Assembly (NCBI GenBank): GCA_946406115.1
Contig: OX291547.1
Location: 6,143,001 to 6,207,000 of the forward strand
Length of the DNA: 64,000 nucleotides
Direction of reading: 5' to 3'
DNA from: Apoda limacodes
Lineage: Eukaryota; Arthropoda; Insecta; Lepidoptera; Limacodidae
Shown here: in pieces, positions 58,381 through 64,000 of the stretch
Numbering within the stretch: position 1 is the stretch's first letter
How the letters are laid out: each line of letters starts with the position of its first letter
The notes under the pieces: generated by a model
Databases searched by the model: none
What the model saw: the letters and a program-made list of their open reading frames with translations, nothing else
Told to the model about the DNA's origin: nothing
Made by a program: the position numbers and the translations under genes

Positions 58381-58509
58381 TTTTATTATAATAAAAACAC
58401 TCTAAGGAACGGTAAAAGCACAGTAAGTTTAGTGATAGGTACCTAAAAAAGTCAACATAATCGGCCAACAAATATGAAAATAATAAAAAAAAAAAAAAAT
58501 AAGAATAAT

Positions 58510-59470
58510 TTTGTCAATTTTATTTAAATTTATGGCAAAGAAATTCATTAAATCATCTGTCTCTTAGCATAGAAAATAATTTCCTTTTAAATAGTGTCAG
58601 AGATAGTGATTTTATGTCATTTGGTAATTTATCAAATACTTTTACTGCCATATCGTGACAATTGTTGTCTGTTAATTTCTTTTTAAGACTAGGTAGTACT
58701 AATTTATCAGGAAACTCGTATTAAATTTCAGCACATTACCATATCTTGCAAATAAATGTGGATGCTTTTGATCGTACACACATAATTCGTATATATACAT
58801 AGAAGGTAGAGTAAGAAGGTTTGAGGTCGGAAACAATTGTCTACATGATTGCAGAGGACTCACGCTCACTTATTACTCTAACATTTTTTTTGTGTTTTAA
58901 ATACTGTATTGATAGTTCCTCAGTTTTCCTATATTATTAGAACGTATCCTGAGTAAAGAAGCTATACCCATGACAGGCTGTTAACGCGGTATTTTTAGAT
59001 GATGTTTTCACTAGTTGTCGTAATGCGTACACAAAAGTATTTATTTTTTTACATATCTTGTCTATATGTCCTTGCCAAAAACAATTTTGATTCAAGTTAA
59101 GTCCTAGAAAAGTTACTTCGTCTATTTTTTTTTTATTTTTAGTCCATAATTAATAAGTAATATGCATAATTTTTTCAGTTTCTCTACATAAAACTGAACT
59201 TATTTCGTTTTATTTACATTTGCTTTGAGTTTATTTTCTTGCATCCAGTTCAATACATCTTTTACTGTTGAATGAATCTCCTTATTAAATGAAGTATTAT
59301 CTTTTGAACTGACTATCACTGCATAAAATGAAATGAAATGATAAAATATCATCGGCAAACACACACTGTTATGTTTAGTAACTTCAGGTCCCAAATACTA
59401 CCTTGTGGGACTCCATAGAGTTTTTCACTAAAAGAATACCTATGATTAACCTCAACGAATTTTTTGTTTA
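58510..59470 (-). pseudogene. non-LTR retrotransposon RT, degenerate 3' half
   Basis: Reading on the minus strand from about 59470: KLYGVPQGS (RT motif B), a broken FADD region, then SFNKEIHSTVKDVLNWMQEN and KLKANVNKTK (59200-59300). After frameshifts come VTFLGLNLNQN, WQGHIDKICKKINTF, FPDKLVLPSLKKKLTDNNCH and NDIKSLSLTLFKRKLFSML. The order is that of a CR1/Jockey-type RT thumb and C-terminus. Many stops; about 320 codons are represented. 5'-truncated. Confidence 0.75.
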
Positions 59471-61480
59471 GACCTAGTCATTTCATTTATTTATTCAGTA
59501 AGTAGGCCTTAAGAAGGAGCTTTTACATGTCAATTTTTAAATAAAAGTACATGTATTTATGTACTTAAAAAGCAAAACAATACAAATAAAATTAAGAACA
59601 ATAAAACATAAATAGGTGGGTACTACTACCACAAAAAAAACTGAAGTTTTAATACAAATAGTAAAATTATATATGTCAAAATAAAATATCAGATATTAGT
59701 ATTAGTAACAGATATTAGTATATTTACACACTGCGTTCGTTCTTCCTAGTGAATGGTACACACTTAACAGACCATATCTTGCAAACTACTGAATCGATTT
59801 TGATAAAATTTGCTCTGTTCCTTAAAGACGAACGGTATGTAATTCGATAAAAAAGAACTATTACAATCCCATCACTGATTCCTAAGAAATACATGGATAA
59901 TTTATTTATTTATACGAAAATATATACACTTATAAATTTGGCACATAGACTAGAATACACACGTGTCAAATTAATAAATAACCTGCTTTTTGGAGGCGGT
60001 TAAAACAAATTGTATTTTGTATGACCTAAAAATATGTATATTAGATTTTTTTACTAGTGCGCCAATAAAAGCGACAATTTTGGGAATTCAAAATTGAAAA
60101 ACCACTTTTGATAAAGATAATCAACAAATAATAAAAAAAATACTTTACATTCACACATCATAATAATCTAACAGTACCTTGACGTATAAAGATAATCCTT
60201 TCAAATATGACGAACGGTATCAACAAGGCAAAGTTCCAAGAAGTAGACGTCCCGACAGTCTCAGCAAATATTCCCAGAACAGTAGCTCAAGAAAGCTTGA
60301 CTGAAATGCCGTTGTAAATTAGTCATACACAGTTTATAAATTGTAGCACAACTGCATCGGCTCGTTGCACTATCCCGGAAACGATAAACGAATTATTAAT
60401 GTTAGTTAGCCTAATTCGATTAAATTGGTTATTGAGAGCTTTCGGGACAATTTACATATCAGTTTTGACAATCGTATCGTATGATACATACTTCAAAAGA
60501 AAAAATGGAACCCTTATAGAATCACTTAGTTGTCAGTCTGTCGTTCTGTCTGTCAAGACACTTTTTCTCATGAACGCGTGAAGGTATCAAGCTAAAATTA
60601 ATATGAAATACTCAGTTCTGCAATCCCTTGGAGTAGTGATATAATTAAAGTGACCATACGTCCCGTTTTGAACGGGACTGTCCCTTTTTTTGGTTACCTG
60701 TCCCGTTGTCCCAAAACAAAGCCCCGGGACGCATAAAAGTCCCGTTTTCCAGAAATTATCAAGCTCACCGCCAGACGCGAGTGGTGCGAGGCCGTGTCGT
60801 CGACGATCGGCGATGCATAAATAATTTATTTAATTATTTTAAGACCCTACACCCTAATATCCCATATCAGAAACTTCTTACTTGTACTAAAAATCATAGA
60901 AAAATACAGGGGTTAGCGAAAGAACTTATTTAAAAGAAAAATTTTGCAGAATTTAAAAAGATTATCATAAATTAAGAAAATAATTCTTTAATCACAAAAA
61001 AGTGCTGAAAATTAAGTTTACTTGTCTCAGATCTCGATTTTTGGTCAGGAAACCAAATTTTTTTTTTCAATTCATTAATTAGGTATTGTTTCATATTAAA
61101 ATATAAATCGGCTGGACTTTCTATGCAAAGGCATTTTTTTTTTATTAATTAAAAACATGAAAAACTAGCCAAAAACGTACGTGCTCTATGCGTAAGCGCC
61201 ATAAAACGTGACTTGCGAATTTCAACCTTCCATAACAGCGGGCTTAAGATGGATTGTATAGCTTTTATTATACTTGACTTGCTCAACTGGCGTCTATCGT
61301 TCCCTTAATTATAACAAATTGTGAACACGAATAACTAACTTTTTCTAAATAATGAACATTAAAAAGTTGCTTTTTTTATTGTGAACTTACTTATTGACAT
61401 AAATAAACCGATGTCGCGTTTTGAGTTAAAAAATAAATGGTCAGTTTAGATATAATCAAACTTCAAAAAAATGCTCTGTT
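59471..61480. other. non-coding, repeat scraps
   Basis: A copy of the 29.2-kb lepidopteran repeat (GGAACCCTTATAGAATCACT, CTGTCTGTCAAGACACTTTT) lies at 60505-60610. A GTCCCGTTTTGAACGGGAC inverted word at 60660-60680 is followed by a GGGACG/CGTCCC-rich 100 bp that may be the end of a further transposon. Confidence 0.4.
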
Positions 61481-61499
61481 TATGCCGCATATTTTGACG

Positions 61500-61690
61500 C
61501 TCGAGCGGCAAGGGAATTCAAACCTATAGGGTACTCTCCGTTGACCTAGAATCATGAAATTTGGCAAGTAATGCCACAAGTTTGTTTCATTTTTTATATC
61601 TCGATGTACAAGGAGTTAAGTTTGTCCCTCAATACAGTTCATCTTGTACACAACCCTCGGTGCGCGGGACCGACTTGTCTTCACCGTTTT
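61500..61690 (+). repeat. lepidopteran CTCGGTGCGCGGG repeat end
   Basis: GACCTAGAATCATGAAATTT and CAACCCTCGGTGCGCGGGAC match the 3' portion of the lepidopteran family at 37168-37788. Confidence 0.5.
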
Positions 61691-61720
61691 TTCCATATGC
61701 ATGACCTAACGCAAACTATA

Positions 61721-61741
61721 CTAGGTGGTGCAAAAGTAATG
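61721..61741 (+). repeat. mariner-like terminal repeat
   Basis: CTAGGTGGTGCAAAAGTAAT resembles the terminal repeat of cecropia/Hsmar1-type mariners (TTAGGTTGGTGCAAAAGTAA). No transposase or second end was found nearby. Confidence 0.45.
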
Positions 61742-62712
61742 ACCCTCTTTATATGGCGATATTTATTTTTCAAATAAGAAAACTATGATATTTTTTATAT
61801 ATCTTTAAATTTCGTTTTATTAGTTGTACACCTCTAGAGTTGAGGCATATTTGCGCCCTATTTATGACATTTTCCATATTAGCACATAACTTTTGTTACT
61901 TTTTTACGGCTGTTATTAAATCAACAAGGTCGCTCCATGCAGATGGCGGATGGATAAAACAGTGTAAAATATCTGGAACCTGTCAAATAGTGCTGCGCTT
62001 AGTAAACAATATTTACAAGATAATTAATGACAAGAGAGTAGATATTGATACCAGGAGATCGGCAGTTACTGCCGTGTTTACGCAAGTCCCCGAGCTCGAG
62101 CTACTTGCCGGCACGCGTGCGCTGATCTATGGCGCAACCTCCCATCATTATTCCCATTACGATCGAGCGAGCGCGTTTGCAATACCGGCACACCCGTCTC
62201 ATACTAAATGGTGACTTGACAACTTTACTCCAAGTAATTTTCTGTAAAGCGCTTTTGTAAGGGCTACTACACTTTATTAGTTTGATCGATGATGTAATAC
62301 ATTTCTTGTATTGTAATTTTCCAGCCTCTCTCCTCTCTCCATATTAGTACCACTACATATATCTAGTATTGTATATTGTACAAACTCACTACAGATAAAA
62401 AAAGCGAAGCGAAGTGACGAAGATGCAAAAAATGTGGCCATTGCAGTATGAAATCAGGCTAATGTACATAGGGCAGAATTCTTGGGATGGACTAATATTT
62501 GTAGTAATGACATGTCAAGCTAACGGAAAATGACCAAATATACACAGGCAATAACTACTTAAATAAATACATTTTGTTGTTCCTATTTTATCAAAGAGTA
62601 GGGTTAAGAACAAAGTGTATTTTCGATTTCATGTTTTGGCTTCTCATATTTATTATGTTCAGGTGCTTTGCAATTCTTAATATGAAAATACGACAGCCAA
62701 TTGTATGCATAA
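61742..62712. other. non-coding stretch
   Basis: No gene recognised. The GC-rich patch at 62070-62200 lies in a chance 124-codon frame. Confidence 0.35.
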
Positions 62713-63714
62713 GTGTAATCTAGGGTTTCTGGTTTTTCGACAATTTTTATTTCTCTAGGCACGAGAATTCTCGATCAGGATTTCTCGAGTTTCTCGAGAA
62801 ATTTGGAATTTTTTTAATAAAACCCGATGTTATTTTAATAATTAAAAATAAGACTAATAGATGAGATCAATGAAATAAAATGGTAGATTTTAGTTACCAA
62901 AAATTTCAGTTCTTAACAACAAACCAGAAGTTAAACTAACTACATTTTGGCTGGTCTATTTAAAAACAAAGAGTAGGGTAGTACTTAACTTTTTATAATT
63001 ATTATTATTGTTTCCAAACGTAAAACAGTCTTTAATTAAATAAAAAATATTTCGTAAAATTAAATAAATGAGTACATTGCTTACAACGAACAAAAACGCC
63101 TTTTATGTTTTTTCATCATAATGACTCGTAAACAGTTTCATTACGTGCAGGCAAAGCAGGTACTAAGACCACAATTACTCCCACATATTGTTTATTTGTA
63201 AATTTTACTTTTATCATAAAAAAGCGCGCGTTCAAAATATCAACTAAGTATCCAATATACTATAATAATATAATATATAAGCCAAAAGTTCTTAATTCAT
63301 AATTCTCTAGATTTCTAGCGCCATCTGGCGGTGGCATTGTTTTCTACCTCTTTTCCCGCTATTTTAATTGTGTTCGGAGAGTTTTTTATTCACTTTATAT
63401 TTTTATTTATTTACTCGCGAATGTGATCAAAAGAAAAATGTGTATAACATGGGCGGTACGGAAATCACAAAATCATATCATTAAAGCCTTTGGCTTTCGC
63501 CTTAGGCTTCTAAATAACCTCTCGTTAGTAATTTTCCCCTTATTACTCTTAAAACACAATGTACTAATAAACTTTTTATTTCGATTTTATTTTTTTATTA
63601 CCTATAGCGCACGAAATTATTTTTTTTCAAGTTCTCAAGGCGTCGAGTTTTTTTTTCTGTTTCGACTAAAGATAAATTTCTCGAGAATTCTCGAGCAGAA
63701 ACCCTTGTGTAATC
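62713..63714. mobile_element. hAT-like non-autonomous transposon with 8-bp target duplication
   Basis: Target duplication GTGTAATC at 62713-62720 and 63707-63714 flanks a 986-bp element. Its ends are TAGGGTTTCTG and CAGAAACCCTT, 11-bp inverted repeats with one mismatch. Both subterminal regions carry palindromic CTCGAGAA/TTCTCGAG words. An 8-bp duplication and a (T/C)AGGG-type end are hAT hallmarks. The interior is AT-rich, with one 152-codon frame (63423-63881) that runs past the element end and shows no transposase motif. Confidence 0.75.
63317..63331 (-). promoter_or_regulatory. CTCF-like motif
   Basis: The minus strand reads CCGCCAGATGGCGCT, 13 of 14 positions of CCASYAGRKGGCRS. It lies inside the hAT-like element. 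Partial AGCGCCATCT words also occur near 26424 and 36939, so it may be part of a general repeat motif. Confidence 0.4.
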
Positions 63715-63727
63715 TAAGTACAGTAAT

Positions 63728-63795
63728 ACCCCGGACTTACGCGATAGGTGGGACCAAGCGCTATCCGTGTAAGTCGAATTCGCGTAAGTCGGGGT
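63728..63795. repeat. short palindromic MITE-like remnant
   Basis: ACCCCGGACTTACGCGA and its near-perfect inverse TCGCGTAAGTCGGGGT are separated by 35 bp. The left flank CAGTAAT recalls pogo/Tigger-type ends. Confidence 0.6.
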
Positions 63796-64000
63796 ACAAT
63801 TTTGCATATAAAGACATACAAAGTATGTTTAATTGGGACCGGATACTAAATAAAACATTAATTAAGGAAATAAATGTGTAACTAATTGTAGATAATATGA
63901 CAAATCTGAATCCGAATAAACACAATCTGAAGTTATTTTGATGTAGAAGGTTTCATAAAATCTAACAAAGTCGTCTGACGAGTCAATAATTTATAATAAT

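Noticed and set aside
63423..63881. 152-codon plus-strand ORF
   Set aside because: Mostly inside the hAT-like element, crosses its right end and target duplication, and shows no transposase motif.

Overview
The window looks like a stretch of a moth or butterfly (Lepidoptera) nuclear genome. It is AT-rich and gene-poor, and its repeats are typical of Lepidoptera: RTE and Jockey-clade non-LTR relics, copia, mariner and Penelope-like remnants, 5S-rRNA-derived elements, and the common families with 'GTTCCGTA', 'CGCACTTGGCCGG' or 'CGCGGGCAGAAGCTAGT' ends. No operons, bacterial genes or intact selfish elements are visible.

One host gene dominates. Short minus-strand exons encode a TSC22-domain leucine-zipper protein, the insect homologue being bunched (bun). 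The last exon (18135-18347, zipper) and a 52-nt common exon (29453-29504, first half of the TSC box) are unmistakable. Upstream on the minus strand I find four ATG-initiated alternative first exons, at 33928-34028, 41126-41496, 44729-44868 and 54973-55115. Each ends in a splice donor in phase 2, which is what the common exon needs. A fifth first exon (18741-18839) lies only 393 bp above the last exon, ends in phase 0, and has a TATA box and an initiator 30 bp apart. It would bypass the common exon and make a zipper protein with only half of the TSC box. Most of these exons were found by reading rather than by ORF length. The gene therefore covers about 17-55 kb of the window, and a long-isoform exon could lie beyond its right end.

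Layout: 0.2-0.4 kb, a 58-codon ORF of unknown nature. 1.5-5.9 kb, a decayed Jockey-clade retrotransposon with two ORFs and a striking hairpin at an endonuclease deletion. 6.4-7.8 kb, a collapsed copia element. 10.45-13.4 kb, an apparently identical 1455-bp tandem duplication carrying an RTE tail and a 5S-like relic. 15.9-16.6 kb, a fold-back element. 16.7-19.0 kb, the 3' end of bun and its internal promoter. 19-29 kb, intron with RT scraps, an AT microsatellite and inverted and tandem repeats. 29.4-55.5 kb, common exon and alternative first exons with GC-rich promoter islands, separated by AT-rich intron with Penelope, RTE, mariner and lepidopteran repeat relics and a 4 x 56-bp array. 55.4 kb, a tiny hydrophobic ORF in the probable leader of the most distal isoform. 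58.4-59.5 kb, a degenerate non-LTR RT on the minus strand. 62.7-63.7 kb, a 986-bp hAT-like non-autonomous element with an 8-bp target duplication.

The most interesting biology is the promoter-rich TSC22 locus: one shared dimerisation module is given at least five different N-termini, one of them removing part of the conserved domain. Splice joins are inferred from sequence only; no transcript data were available.
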